A stretch of 52,488 bases of DNA from Candidatus Woesearchaeota archaeon (GTDB lineage Archaea; Nanobdellota; Nanobdellia; Woesearchaeales; WJKL01), in assembly GCA_014729675.1 (NCBI GenBank), contig WJJM01000005.1:1-52488 (forward strand). Direction: 5' to 3'. Shown here piece after piece: positions 7,891 to 16,687 of the stretch. How positions within the stretch are numbered: the first letter of the stretch is position 1; each line of letters begins with the position of its first letter. Made by a program: the position numbers and the translations under genes. The notes below the pieces were generated by a model, which was not told the DNA's origin, did not search any database, and was given only the letters and a program-made list of their open reading frames with translations.

Positions 7891-10095
7891 ATGCACAACA
7901 AAGAGCCTTCATTGATACTTACTATGGGCACTTACCCTCCGAGGGAGTGCGGCATAGCTACTTTTACAAAAGACCTTGCTGATTCTATAAACAGAAAGCT
8001 AAATTCTCGCCTTAAAAACAAGATAATAGCAATGAACAGGAACGGCGTTAATATCTACAACTATCCAAAAGAGGTTCTTTTTCAGATCAACGATGTAGAT
8101 ATAAAAGATTATAAAAAAAAGGCAGAGATGATAAACCAGATGCCGAATGTCAAGATAATCCATATCCAGCATGAGTTTGGCATCTTTGGAGGAGAATACG
8201 GAAGATACCTCTTGCATTTTCTGAACAAGATAAAAAAGCCGGTAATAATGACCTTCCATTCTGTCCTTCCCGATCCGGATGAAAAAAGAAAAAAGATAGT
8301 GAAAAAACTTGCAGAAAAGGTAAGCTGCATAATAGTGATGACTGAAAAGGCTGTTGAGATATTGAGAAAAGAATACCAGCTGAAGACAGACATACAGATT
8401 ATCCCTCATGGTATCCCACATACTCTTTTCCAGAAAAATAAAAAAGAGAAGGAGAAGATAGGGTATAAGGATAAGATTGTGCTTTCATCATTCGGACTTC
8501 TGAGCAGGGGAAAAGGATATGAATATGTGATAGAAGCTCTTCCCAGGGTGGTAAAGAGATTCAAGAATCTAAGATACCTCATAGTGGGCCAGACTCATCC
8601 TGTTGTAAGGAATGAAGAAGGGGAAAGATATAGGCATATGCTTGAGAAAAAAGTAAAGGAGCTTAAGCTTGAGGCCCATGTAAAGTTCTACAACAAATAC
8701 ATGACATTGAAAGAGATAATCCAGTATCTTAAGGCTTCAGACATCTATATCTCTGCTTCTCTTGATCCAGACCAGATAACTTCAGGAACTTTGGTCTATG
8801 CGATGGGTGTCGGCCGCGCAGTCGTCTCAACCCCATTCCTTCATGCAAAAGATATTGTAGATGCAGAAAGAGGATGCCTCACAAGATTCAGGGATCCAGA
8901 TTCTTTTGCAGAATCTATAATAAGCATATTAGATGACCCTGAAAAAAAGAGCATGATGGAGAGAAACGCATACAACTATACAAGATCTATGATCTGGCCT
9001 AATGTCGCTATAGCTTATCTAAAGGTGTTCAACAGATATGAAAGGATAAAAGATGCATATGAGAAGCAGTTCCCAGAGATACGGCTGGACCATCTTGAAC
9101 GTTTAACAGATGATTTTGGAGTTATCCAGTTTGCTGACAGGACAATGCCAGACCCAAAGTCAGGATACATGTTGGATGACAATTCAAGGGCATTGGTCGT
9201 AGCCTGTATGGATTACAGCATCTTTGGAGACCCGTACAGCCTTGCCCTTGTAAGAAAATATCTTAATTTCATATCCCATACTCAAACAAAAGATGGAAAG
9301 CTCTACAATTTTGTCAGACAGAACAGGGAGATAGATTTTAAGGACTGCAGCGAGGACGCATACGGCCGTACTTTGTGGGCATTAGGCTACCTTATGTCCT
9401 TGGATGAGATTCCTCTTGCTTTGAAGGAAAAGGCAGACACAATATTCAAGAGCTCCCAGAAACATATAAAAAACATACACTCTGCAAGAGGCAAGGCATT
9501 TTCGATAATAGGCCTTCATCATTATATCCAGACAAAATCCTCAAAAAGAGCAGCAAGACAGTTAAATACGCTTGCAGAATCCTTGGCAGCAATGTACAAC
9601 CAAAACTCTACAAACAAGTGGAAGTGGTTTGAAAGACATATGACATATTCCAATGCAAGAATCCCAGAATCTATGTTTTTTGCATACCTTTCCACAAAAA
9701 AGAAGAGATACCTTGATATAGCAGAATCATCCATGGATTTCTTGAGAAAAAAGACCATAGAAAAAAACTCCTTCTTCCCCATAGGACAGAACGGCTGGTA
9801 TTTTGACAGTAAAGAGCGTGCTTATTATGATCAGCAGCCTGTAGAAGCAGCTTCCATGACCCAGGCTTTGATAGCAGCATATACTGCAACAAAGAAAGCA
9901 AAATACAAGAAAGATGCATTAACAACATTCAGATGGTTTCTTGGAAAGAACTCTTTGAACCAGATGGTCTATGACGAATACACCGGAGGCTGCCAGGACG
10001 GACTTGGAGAATCTTCCCTAAACTTCAACCAGGGAGCAGAGTCAACTATTTCTTATCTGCTGGCAAGATTGAATCTTACTGATTTTGAAGACTAA
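7891..10095 (+). CDS. GT4 glycosyltransferase fused to an alpha-toroid domain
   Basis: A 734-residue two-domain protein. Residues 1-390 are a GT-B glycosyltransferase of family 4: N-terminal TYPPRECGIATFTKDLA, a central HGIPHT loop, and a donor-site segment DPDQITSGTLVYAMG in place of the usual EGFG..EAMA motif. Residues 400-734 form an alpha-helical repeat domain (GYMLDDNSRALVVACMDY, SEDAYGRTLWALGYL, WFERHMTYSNARIPES, GGCQDGLGESSLNFNQGAESTIS) like six-hairpin glycosidase or epimerase toroids. Such fusions are known next to mannan/glucan genes, including GH130 as found here at 16.7 kb. GGGGAG precedes the ATG. It probably acts in polysaccharide or glycolipid synthesis; the exact product is unknown. 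Confidence 0.8.
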   Translation: MHNKEPSLILTMGTYPPRECGIATFTKDLADSINRKLNSRLKNKIIAMNRNGVNIYNYPKEVLFQINDVDIKDYKKKAEMINQMPNVKIIHIQHEFGIFGGEYGRYLLHFLNKIKKPVIMTFHSVLPDPDEKRKKIVKKLAEKVSCIIVMTEKAVEILRKEYQLKTDIQIIPHGIPHTLFQKNKKEKEKIGYKDKIVLSSFGLLSRGKGYEYVIEALPRVVKRFKNLRYLIVGQTHPVVRNEEGERYRHMLEKKVKELKLEAHVKFYNKYMTLKEIIQYLKASDIYISASLDPDQITSGTLVYAMGVGRAVVSTPFLHAKDIVDAERGCLTRFRDPDSFAESIISILDDPEKKSMMERNAYNYTRSMIWPNVAIAYLKVFNRYERIKDAYEKQFPEIRLDHLERLTDDFGVIQFADRTMPDPKSGYMLDDNSRALVVACMDYSIFGDPYSLALVRKYLNFISHTQTKDGKLYNFVRQNREIDFKDCSEDAYGRTLWALGYLMSLDEIPLALKEKADTIFKSSQKHIKNIHSARGKAFSIIGLHHYIQTKSSKRAARQLNTLAESLAAMYNQNSTNKWKWFERHMTYSNARIPESMFFAYLSTKKKRYLDIAESSMDFLRKKTIEKNSFFPIGQNGWYFDSKERAYYDQQPVEAASMTQALIAAYTATKKAKYKKDALTTFRWFLGKNSLNQMVYDEYTGGCQDGLGESSLNFNQGAESTISYLLARLNLTDFED

Positions 10096-10140
10096 AGATT
10101 TATAAACACATTCGCCTATAATAATCTAAAAAAGAGAAAA

Positions 10141-11232
10141 ATGATACACAAATGCTATGAAAAGTCTAAGGAAGTCATAAGGATATGTTCTACTAAACAC
10201 GGACTTTTCGCTTCTGGAGGGAAAGAAGGCTATGATGCAGTCTGGGCCAGAGACAGCGTAATAAGCATGCTTGGAGCTTCCCTGGAAAAAGAGTTCAAAC
10301 AGGTTTTCAAAGCTTCATTAGATACAGTAGCAAAACATCAATCTAGTTCAGGCCAGATCCCAAATGCAGTAGATAAGTTCTCAAAAAGAAAACCCCATGT
10401 CGATTATGCTTCTATAGATTCAACATTATTATACATAATTGGAATACATTTATACTCAAAAAGATACAAAGACAAAAAATTATTGAAAAAACATAAAAAA
10501 AACATACAGCTTGCACTTCAATGGCTAAGGTGCCAGGACTTTGGAGAGAAAGGATTATTGGTTCAGCAGCCAACATCAGACTGGCAGGACGCTTTCCCTC
10601 ATAAATACGGCTACACAATCAACACTCAGGCATTATACTACAAGGTTTTAAACTTAACAAACAACAAGAAAGATGCAAAAAATCTGAAAAATACAACCTA
10701 TTGCTCAAAAGACGACTGCCTTTGGAACAAAGATTTCTATTTGCCATTCAGATGGAAAAACCATGGAAAATACAAAGAACAGGGAGATTGGTTTGACACA
10801 TTAGGAAATCTTTTCGCAATAATCTTCGATTTGGCAGAAAAAAAGCAGGCAAAAAAGATCTTAAGCTATATAGAAAAGAACAACATTCACAAGCCTTATC
10901 CTATAAAAGCTATCTATCCTCCGATAAAAAAAGACTCAAAACACTGGCAGGATTACTATAATGACTGTGATGCAAAAAATCCATACCATTATCTCAATGC
11001 AGGCATCTGGCCGTTTATAGGAGGCTTCTATATCTTAGCTTTGATAAAACAAAAACAGTTCAGGAAAGCGCACCAGCAGCTTGAAAGGCTTGCAGAATCC
11101 AACCTGAAGAACAACTTCCCGGAATGGATCAATCCCCTGACAAGAGAAGCCTTTGGAAAACTCCAGGCATGGGATGCAGGAGTATACATGCTTGCATACA
11201 GGTCATTAAAGAAGAAAAAAGTTTTGTTATAA
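10141..11232 (+). CDS. Debranching-type six-hairpin glycoside hydrolase
   Basis: A 363-residue single toroid domain. The WARDSVISMLG motif, QIPNAV, HVDYASIDSTLLYI, WQDAF and C-terminal LNAGIWPFIGGFYILAL are the signature of the amylo-alpha-1,6-glucosidase / neutral invertase-like clan. The acid residues in these motifs would be the catalytic Asp/Glu. It lies 45 bp after the GT4-toroid gene on the same strand and may work on the same alpha-glucan or oligosaccharide. It lacks the extra N-terminal domain of classic glycogen debranching enzymes, so the true substrate is open. TTTATAAA about 40 nt upstream may be its own promoter. It overlaps the convergent nagB end by 6 bp. Confidence 0.75.
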   Translation: MIHKCYEKSKEVIRICSTKHGLFASGGKEGYDAVWARDSVISMLGASLEKEFKQVFKASLDTVAKHQSSSGQIPNAVDKFSKRKPHVDYASIDSTLLYIIGIHLYSKRYKDKKLLKKHKKNIQLALQWLRCQDFGEKGLLVQQPTSDWQDAFPHKYGYTINTQALYYKVLNLTNNKKDAKNLKNTTYCSKDDCLWNKDFYLPFRWKNHGKYKEQGDWFDTLGNLFAIIFDLAEKKQAKKILSYIEKNNIHKPYPIKAIYPPIKKDSKHWQDYYNDCDAKNPYHYLNAGIWPFIGGFYILALIKQKQFRKAHQQLERLAESNLKNNFPEWINPLTREAFGKLQAWDAGVYMLAYRSLKKKKVLL

Positions 11233-11958
11233 CTCAGAAGCAGCCCCCTTATCAACAATCCAAACACAATTCTTATGCTTCCTCAACACACTTGCAGGAA
11301 TCTCTTCAGAAATATCAGAATAGACTATCTTCTTCAATATCTCAGCCTTTCTCTTGCCAGAAACAATAAACACTATCTTCCTGCTTTTCATCCCTGTTGA
11401 AATCCCTGTTGTAACAGCATATTCAGGAACATCCATCCCAGTTAATTTCTTATTCACTCTAAGAGTATCTTCATCCATCTTTACTTTCCTTGTAACAGAA
11501 TCAAAACTACTTCCAGGAAAATTAAATCCAAATATATGCCCATCCTCTCCGCAGGCAACCAGACAAATATCTATCCCTCCTTTTTCAGCAATAAGCCTAT
11601 CATAGGCCCCTTCCTCAGAGATATTCTTCTCAGATGGAAAATAGCTTTCAAGACAGTCTATATTATCAAAAATATGTTTCTTCATATAATACTTGTAGCT
11701 TCTGGGATCGTCCTCTGGCAGAAGCCCGCCCTCTGTGCAGTATTCATCAAAATTAAAGAACCTGACATTTTCAAACACATCTTTTCCACTAAGTATTTTA
11801 TATATCCCTTTTGGTGTCGTTCCAGTAGGAACAAGAAGGTTGGTCTCTTTAGAACCTTCAATACTTTTCAATATTATCTCAGAAGCTATCCTGCACATCT
11901 CAGGATAATCATCAGCAACAGTAATTTCAATATCATTAAAGAACTTTTTCTCTGCCAT
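11227..11958 (-). CDS. nagB: Glucosamine-6-phosphate deaminase
   Basis: Converts glucosamine-6-phosphate to fructose-6-phosphate and ammonia. The 243-residue protein has the substrate-phosphate loop PTGTTPKGIYK, the NFDEY motif with the catalytic Asp, and GEDGHIFGFNFPGSSFDS with the ring-opening His. The length matches the family, although 6-phosphogluconolactonase-like relatives share the fold. It is the last gene of a minus-strand run with the GT4 gene at 11959 (adjacent, no gap) and the PIG-L deacetylase. That grouping suggests amino-sugar turnover or an amino-sugar glycoconjugate. Confidence 0.88.
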   Translation of the reverse strand: MAEKKFFNDIEITVADDYPEMCRIASEIILKSIEGSKETNLLVPTGTTPKGIYKILSGKDVFENVRFFNFDEYCTEGGLLPEDDPRSYKYYMKKHIFDNIDCLESYFPSEKNISEEGAYDRLIAEKGGIDICLVACGEDGHIFGFNFPGSSFDSVTRKVKMDEDTLRVNKKLTGMDVPEYAVTTGISTGMKSRKIVFIVSGKRKAEILKKIVYSDISEEIPASVLRKHKNCVWIVDKGAASEL

Positions 11959-13098
11959 TTAATCAAGCTTAAGCCTTTGTTTGGTTATATCCCTTATCTT
12001 CCTTCCTATATGCCTATAGTCAAGATTATCAACAGAATGTTTTCTTCCAGCCTGACCCATCCTTTCCCTAAGCTCTTTATCCTGCATCAGCTTCAATGCA
12101 TATTCTTTAAGCTCGTCGACATCAGCCCTATATGCAAATGTTTTTGGGGAATCAAACTTAACAACCTTTTTTTCGTCAAAGCCCATATGTGGATATACCC
12201 ATTCAGATTCAAGTTTAACTTCCCTTGCTACTTTTGCAAGGAATCCTGTCTTGTTATGAATGATAGTCTCACCAGGCCCCATCTTGTTGATAGAGATAAC
12301 AGGCTTTCCGCAGGCCATCGCCTCAACCTGTATCATACCATACCCTTCAAGCCTCGAAGGAGCAGCATATATATCACAGGCATTCACTAAGTCAGCCATA
12401 AACTCCTGGCTGAACTCGTCATCCATAAAAACAACCTTGTCCCTTATCCCAAGATCTTCAGCAAGTTTCTCCTCTTTCTCCCTCCATTCTGAAGCGCAGT
12501 CGCTTGGCCAGGACTTGCATACATATTTCCAGTTCTTGAATTCCTTGTTCGCTAAAGCCAAGGCCCTCATCATCTCCTGAGCACCTTTTGAGGTAACATC
12601 TCCCCCTACTGTCAGTATCATCTGCTCATCATCATTTACATTACACATTTTTCTTATTGCAGAATTGGCATTTGTATTGTTAGTGGGCATGAAAAGGTCA
12701 GTATCTATTCCAATATGCATCGGGACGATCTTGTTGACATTTACACCGTCTCTCTTGTAGGTTTGCTTTACCCATTCGCTTGTCGTGAACATCAGCTCAA
12801 GCTTGTCAAACTCTTCCTGATAATTGGCAACCCATCCGTCTGCATTGAACCACGGCACAGCAGGAACACCATACTTCTGCGGATGCCTTACGACCTCCTC
12901 GACATTTCCCCAGAATCCTACTCCAAAACTCACATCAATATTCATGTGCCTAAGATAGAATTTCTTCTGTATGCTTTCCCTATAATGACAGGGAAATGCT
13001 TTTTCTCCTGCCAGTTTAAGTCCTTTGAAAAGATGATCTCCCTGCAGGCTTGTCCCGTCCGGTTCTGTCGGATATGCATAAAAAACAGCGCATCTCAT
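11959..13098 (-). CDS. GT4-family glycosyltransferase
   Basis: A 379-residue GT-B enzyme, cytoplasmic or membrane-associated. Residues 1-20 contain YPTEPDGTSLQGDHLF, the acceptor-side glycine/loop region. The donor domain has ILTVGGDVTSKG and SRLEGYGMIQVEAMACGKP, with the E-x7-E nucleotide-sugar motif, followed by GPGETIIHNKTGFL. No membrane span is seen. It is followed directly by nagB and preceded by the PIG-L gene 9 bp away, so it is probably an operon. The PIG-L partner could deacetylate a GlcNAc-bearing product made by this enzyme, as in GlcNAc-inositol or bacillithiol-type pathways; this is inference. Confidence 0.82.
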   Translation of the reverse strand: MRCAVFYAYPTEPDGTSLQGDHLFKGLKLAGEKAFPCHYRESIQKKFYLRHMNIDVSFGVGFWGNVEEVVRHPQKYGVPAVPWFNADGWVANYQEEFDKLELMFTTSEWVKQTYKRDGVNVNKIVPMHIGIDTDLFMPTNNTNANSAIRKMCNVNDDEQMILTVGGDVTSKGAQEMMRALALANKEFKNWKYVCKSWPSDCASEWREKEEKLAEDLGIRDKVVFMDDEFSQEFMADLVNACDIYAAPSRLEGYGMIQVEAMACGKPVISINKMGPGETIIHNKTGFLAKVAREVKLESEWVYPHMGFDEKKVVKFDSPKTFAYRADVDELKEYALKLMQDKELRERMGQAGRKHSVDNLDYRHIGRKIRDITKQRLKLD

Positions 13099-13107
13099 AT
13101 TATCACA

Positions 13108-13665
13108 TTATAACTTAAAAGACTCGACAGCTCTGCAACAGATACTCTCAAAACTTTTTTTGTCAAATCCATAAACTCCCTCTATCAGTTTTTTCTTTTT
13201 ATCAAGAACATTACCGTCTAACTTTATAAATCTATCTGAATTCCTGCTGGGATAGCAATACTTTCCGTTTTTCACATAGGAAAAAAATATTAGCTTGCTG
13301 CAGTTTAACTCATCATGTTCAACCATCTCAACAACAGCATCATGGACATCAACATGCCTTTTATGGCCGTACTCTCCGTTCTTCCCATGCGTAAAAACAC
13401 AATCATAACTGCCGGCAAACTTTCTCAGTCTTTTTTTTATCTCATCAGAAGGAATATCCATCATCTTTTCGTCGTCAAGATCAGATATAAAAGACTTAGC
13501 TCCCAAAATCCTGCACACTTTCTTAAACTTAGGAGCCCTGTCCAGATCACCCTTCCTGCAAAGGCTGACTATTGTCCAGTCCCATCTCTTGTTCTTCAAT
13601 ATTGTACCCCCCATCCATATCGTCTCGTCATCAGGATGCGCAACCACTGCCAAAGCTTTCTTCAT
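13108..13665 (-). CDS. PIG-L/LmbE-family deacetylase
   Basis: A 185-residue zinc-dependent N-acetylglucosaminyl deacetylase by family. The metal motif AHPDDE is at residues 9-14 and the distal HVDVHDAV histidines follow GKNGEYGHKRH. The family removes acetyl groups from GlcNAc-linked lipids or small thiols (PIG-L, MshB, BshB). GAGGTC just before the ATG is the ribosome site. It is the first gene of the PIG-L, GT4, nagB run. The 45-bp gap to the divergent ROK kinase holds promoter-like TATA sequences for both directions. Confidence 0.88.
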   Translation of the reverse strand: MKKALAVVAHPDDETIWMGGTILKNKRWDWTIVSLCRKGDLDRAPKFKKVCRILGAKSFISDLDDEKMMDIPSDEIKKRLRKFAGSYDCVFTHGKNGEYGHKRHVDVHDAVVEMVEHDELNCSKLIFFSYVKNGKYCYPSRNSDRFIKLDGNVLDKKKKLIEGVYGFDKKSFESICCRAVESFKL

Positions 13666-13710
13666 GACCTCATAGAAAAGTTTTTAACTAATAAATCTTT
13701 CCATAATAAG

Positions 13711-14493
13711 ATGATATTAGGCATAGACATAGGCGGAACAACACTCAAGGCAGGTCTTGTAAAAGACAAGAGAATAATCAGGAAAAAAACAATAAAGACA
13801 GGCAGTACAAAAAAAGATATTATAGACAACCTTCTAGACCTTACAGATTCCCTGTTCGAAAAAAATATATCTCATATAGGCATAGGCTGCCCAGGTCCTG
13901 CAGATTATAAGAAAGGCATAATAGGAGACACTCCTAATCTTCCGTTAAAAGGCACTAATCTGAAAAAACTGATAAGACAAAGATTCAGAAAGAAAGTTCT
14001 CATCTCAAATGACGCAGCTTGCTTTGCTTTAGGAGAATCCATAAGACTGAAAAAATCAAACCTGGTTGCCCTAACATTGGGAACAGGGATAGGAGGAGGC
14101 ATAATAATAGACAAGAAGATATATTCAGGAAAAGGGAATGCAGGAGAAATGGGCCATACAACAATAAACTTCAAGGGCCCAAATAGCATCAACCATGGAG
14201 ACCTTGAGTCTTATATCTCAGCAAAAGCCATTGAAAGAGATTACAACCTGCCCCCTGAGAAACTCAAGTCAAAAAAAGCCTGGAACGAGATAGGAGAAAA
14301 GCTTGGCATAGGCATAGCTAATATAATAAACTCTCTTGATCCGGAAATCATAGTTCTTGGAGGAGGCATCTCAAATTCCTTCAGCTTGTTCAGGAAAGGC
14401 ATGCAAAAACAGATAACAGAAAGAGCGATAAGCAAAACAAGGACAATCAAAGGAAAACAGGAAAGCGGAATCCTTGGAGCAGCACTGCAATAG
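13711..14493 (+). CDS. ROK-family sugar kinase
   Basis: A 260-residue ATP-dependent hexose kinase. N-terminal DIGGTTLKAGLV is the phosphate-binding loop; GIGCPGPAD and NDAACFALGE follow, with the catalytic Asp in ND; GTGIGGGIIIDKKIYSG and the C-terminal IIVLGGGIS complete the ROK/ASKHA pattern. The usual zinc-binding CxCGxxGC motif after GEMGHT is missing (here INFKGPNSINHGDLES), so it is a zinc-free ROK member. The likely substrate is glucose or N-acetylhexosamine; the nagB/PIG-L neighbourhood makes an amino sugar possible. The ATG at 13711 follows TTTTTAAC by about 25 nt. Confidence 0.85.
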   Translation: MILGIDIGGTTLKAGLVKDKRIIRKKTIKTGSTKKDIIDNLLDLTDSLFEKNISHIGIGCPGPADYKKGIIGDTPNLPLKGTNLKKLIRQRFRKKVLISNDAACFALGESIRLKKSNLVALTLGTGIGGGIIIDKKIYSGKGNAGEMGHTTINFKGPNSINHGDLESYISAKAIERDYNLPPEKLKSKKAWNEIGEKLGIGIANIINSLDPEIIVLGGGISNSFSLFRKGMQKQITERAISKTRTIKGKQESGILGAALQ

Positions 14494-15468
14494 TCATATC
14501 CTTATCTTTTCTATCTTTGCATCATCCATATTCTTTACTATAATGTCCTTATCAAAAGCTTTCTTTCCATAGATTATCTTAACCTTCCTCTGATCAGCAT
14601 CACAATATCTTGCAGTAAGAGAAGCAGCTATCTCTATAATCTTGTCATCAACTCTGCCTTTAACTATAGTTACAGGCCCTACAAAATCCTTAGCTTCCAG
14701 GATAAGATCATGTTTGGTCCTTTCCAGTTTCTCGTTGTCTTTCTCATCCTTTCCCACTATTATCTTTGTATCTCCGACCCTAAAATGCCTCCCGGTCTTC
14801 AGAAGAACGACATCTTCTTTTTTAATATCTTTATTATTCCTGAAAAGGTCCTTCAGCTTTTCTGAATATTCTTTGTTTGTAAGTATACATCCTCCTGCAG
14901 GAGTCTCATAATCTTTGACTCCTAATTTTCTGGCCAGTTCAATCTGCCTTTTCCTTCCTCTGCCTTTTATATCAAGAAGCTTCTCCCTGTCAACAAGGCC
15001 TTTTTTCTCAGCTTCTGTTTCCTCCAGCAGTTTTGCGCTTAATGGCCTTAACAGCTTTCCTTTCAGGCCAGCCTCTTCTTCTACAACACCTAATGCCTTC
15101 TTCCTCTGGCTCATAGGCCTCTCATCAAGAACTTCTCCTGTAAATATAAAACCTGCTCCTTCTGAATCCATCAGTTCTTTTGCTTTCCTAAGCATGAACG
15201 CATGACAGTCTATACATGGATTCATGTTCTTTCCATGCCCGTGCTTTGGCTTCTTTACCATATCAAAATAATCGTCCCTAAGCTCCATAAACCTAAGTTC
15301 AAACCCTTCTTTTTCAGCAACATCTCTAAGCCACCCTTTCTTCTCCTCGCTGTTCACAAAAAAAGGGCTTGTAAAAGCTACTCCGATAACTTCAATACCC
15401 TGCTCCTGCATAAGCTTCACAGCAAGTATCGAGTCCAACCCTCCTGAAAAAAGTCCTACTGCCCTCAT
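14494..15468 (-). CDS. PP-loop tRNA sulfurtransferase with NFACT-R-like tail
   Basis: A 324-residue protein of the ThiI/MnmA-like PP-loop ATPase group. SGGLDS is at residues 8-13. Conserved NPCIDCHAFM carries a Cys pair, and GEVLDERPMSQ is the second ATP-site motif. Another Cys lies in TPAGGCILT. The C-terminal 110 residues (LLKTGRHFRVGDTKIIVG, DFVGPVTIVKG, YCDADQR) resemble the NFACT-R (DUF814) RNA-binding domain reported fused to such thiolases. There is no THUMP domain, so this is not standard ThiI. It most likely thiolates a tRNA uridine; the position is unknown. Confidence 0.75.
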   Translation of the reverse strand: MRAVGLFSGGLDSILAVKLMQEQGIEVIGVAFTSPFFVNSEEKKGWLRDVAEKEGFELRFMELRDDYFDMVKKPKHGHGKNMNPCIDCHAFMLRKAKELMDSEGAGFIFTGEVLDERPMSQRKKALGVVEEEAGLKGKLLRPLSAKLLEETEAEKKGLVDREKLLDIKGRGRKRQIELARKLGVKDYETPAGGCILTNKEYSEKLKDLFRNNKDIKKEDVVLLKTGRHFRVGDTKIIVGKDEKDNEKLERTKHDLILEAKDFVGPVTIVKGRVDDKIIEIAASLTARYCDADQRKVKIIYGKKAFDKDIIVKNMDDAKIEKIRI

Positions 15469-15659
15469 AATCTGATCAAATAAACATTGCTTTTTAAAGA
15501 TTTGCCATTAAAATAAGCTTCAACACCCTTTGGCAATAACCCTTAATATCTATAAAAAGCATAATCAAAAATTTCAATCATATCCCTAAATCAGGCTTTA
15601 ATCCATACTATTGAAAGTTTCAGATTATATTCAATTTTGATAAAAAGTAAGATTAAACT

Positions 15660-16070
15660 TTTCAATCATATTGATGGCACTCACAGCTTCGCTGTTCGTG
15701 CACAGCCCCTCTCCGCAGCTAAGTTGAGTTCTAACTTAGACTCTAATCTACCACTCTCTCAGTTAAGCTAACTTAGTTCTCAGCTTAAATCCAATCTTAG
15801 TGAAGCACAGAGCACTAAAACCTGGGTGGGAAAAAGAAAGATAGTTCTGCACCAAAAGGGGAGGAGCTAACTGCCGATAGGCAGTCTTCTTTGGCTATAG
15901 TGGCGAGCAAAGCGAGCGTTATAAATGATTATTGTTAAATTATTATTTTTGAATAATAATTGCAAGGCAGGTTTTCCTGACTTAGAAATTATTATTAAAT
16001 AATTATCGCAGGAAAATTTGTTAACATAGAAATAATTATGGAATCTTATCTTTTAGGCAATTTAACTTAC
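15660..16070. repeat. Hairpin-array element, long copy (family A)
   Basis: About 400 bp without a gene, between divergent genes. It starts with GCACTCACAGCTTCGCTGTTCGTGC (a near palindrome), continues through further small hairpins (CTAAGTT..AACTTAG; ACTGCC-gata-GGCAGT at about 15870), then GGCGAGCAAAGCGAGCG. It ends in units made of an AT palindrome plus a linker: AATTATTATT..AATAATAATT then GCAAGGCAG at 15962; a second palindrome then GCAGGAAAA at 16008; and a decayed third at 16057. The 29.6-kb copy has the same order of parts. No ORF is seen. The rest of 15469-16209 holds AT-rich promoter DNA only. Confidence 0.65.
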
Positions 16071-16209
16071 AGGCAAGATCTCTTGATCTATGAATCAATA
16101 TTGAACTATCTTATAAAAATAATTTTTCAAAATGATGCAAATCCAACATTAAAATAAAAAGATATAAAAACTAAAATCATTTTACACTTAAAAAAAAGGA
16201 GGATTAAAT

Positions 16210-16494
16210 ATGTTATCAAAAATACCTATAAACTTAGAAAAAGTAGAAAAGAAGAATATAGACACAGAGATATTAAGAGCGGCTATTATTGCAGAACTGG
16301 ATGCAGTTAATCTTTATGAGCAGATGGCTTCATTGACAGAAGACAAAAACCTTAAAGCCATCCTTATGGACGTAGCTAAAGAAGAAAAGACTCACGTAGG
16401 AGAGTTCCAGACCCTTCTCTTAAACAGGGACAAGCAGCAGACAGAAGAATTAAAGGCAGGCAAAGAAGAAATTAAGGAAGAGGTAGGTGAATAA
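16210..16494 (+). CDS. Encapsulated-ferritin-like (EncFtn) protein, no shell gene nearby
   Basis: A 94-residue two-helix ferritin-like protein. The metal-site residues E29 (AAIIAELDAVNLYEQM), E59 and H62 (KEEKTHVGEF) match the E, E and H ligands of EncFtn proteins, which oxidise and mineralise iron inside encapsulin shells. The sequence closely resembles the N-terminal cargo domain fused to the Pyrococcus encapsulin. Here there is no encapsulin shell domain, neither fused nor adjacent; the next gene is a small DUF2892 membrane protein. A strong GGAGG lies 7 nt before the ATG. The acidic C-terminal tail (EEIKEEVGE) might be a targeting peptide. Confidence 0.82.
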   Translation: MLSKIPINLEKVEKKNIDTEILRAAIIAELDAVNLYEQMASLTEDKNLKAILMDVAKEEKTHVGEFQTLLLNRDKQQTEELKAGKEEIKEEVGE

Positions 16495-16495
16495 T

Positions 16496-16684
16496 ATGGA
16501 AAAGAACATCGGAAAGACAGACAAGATAATAAGAGCCATAGCAGCGATAATATTCATAGTTCTTGGTCATATCTACACTCCCTGGTTTTATATAATCCCA
16601 GCACTGCTCCTGTTCACAATTCTGACAGGTTCATGCCTGCCTTACAAGATTTTGGGAATCAACACAGCCAAAAAAGAGAAATAA
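16496..16684 (+). CDS. Small DUF2892/YgaP-like membrane protein
   Basis: A 62-residue protein with two hydrophobic helices separated by a short turn (IIRAIAAIIFIVLG and FYIIPALLLFTILTG) and the conserved N-terminal K-N-I-G-x-x-D-x-I-I-R and C-terminal C-x-P-Y-x-x-L-G-I-N-T of DUF2892. The family is often fused to or next to rhodanese-type sulfur carriers, but none is seen here. I chose the ATG at 16496 because AGGTGA lies 5-8 nt upstream, inside the end of the EncFtn gene; an in-frame ATG at 16487 is possible. It is translationally linked to the EncFtn gene. Confidence 0.8.
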   Translation: MEKNIGKTDKIIRAIAAIIFIVLGHIYTPWFYIIPALLLFTILTGSCLPYKILGINTAKKEK

Positions 16685-16687
16685 TCT

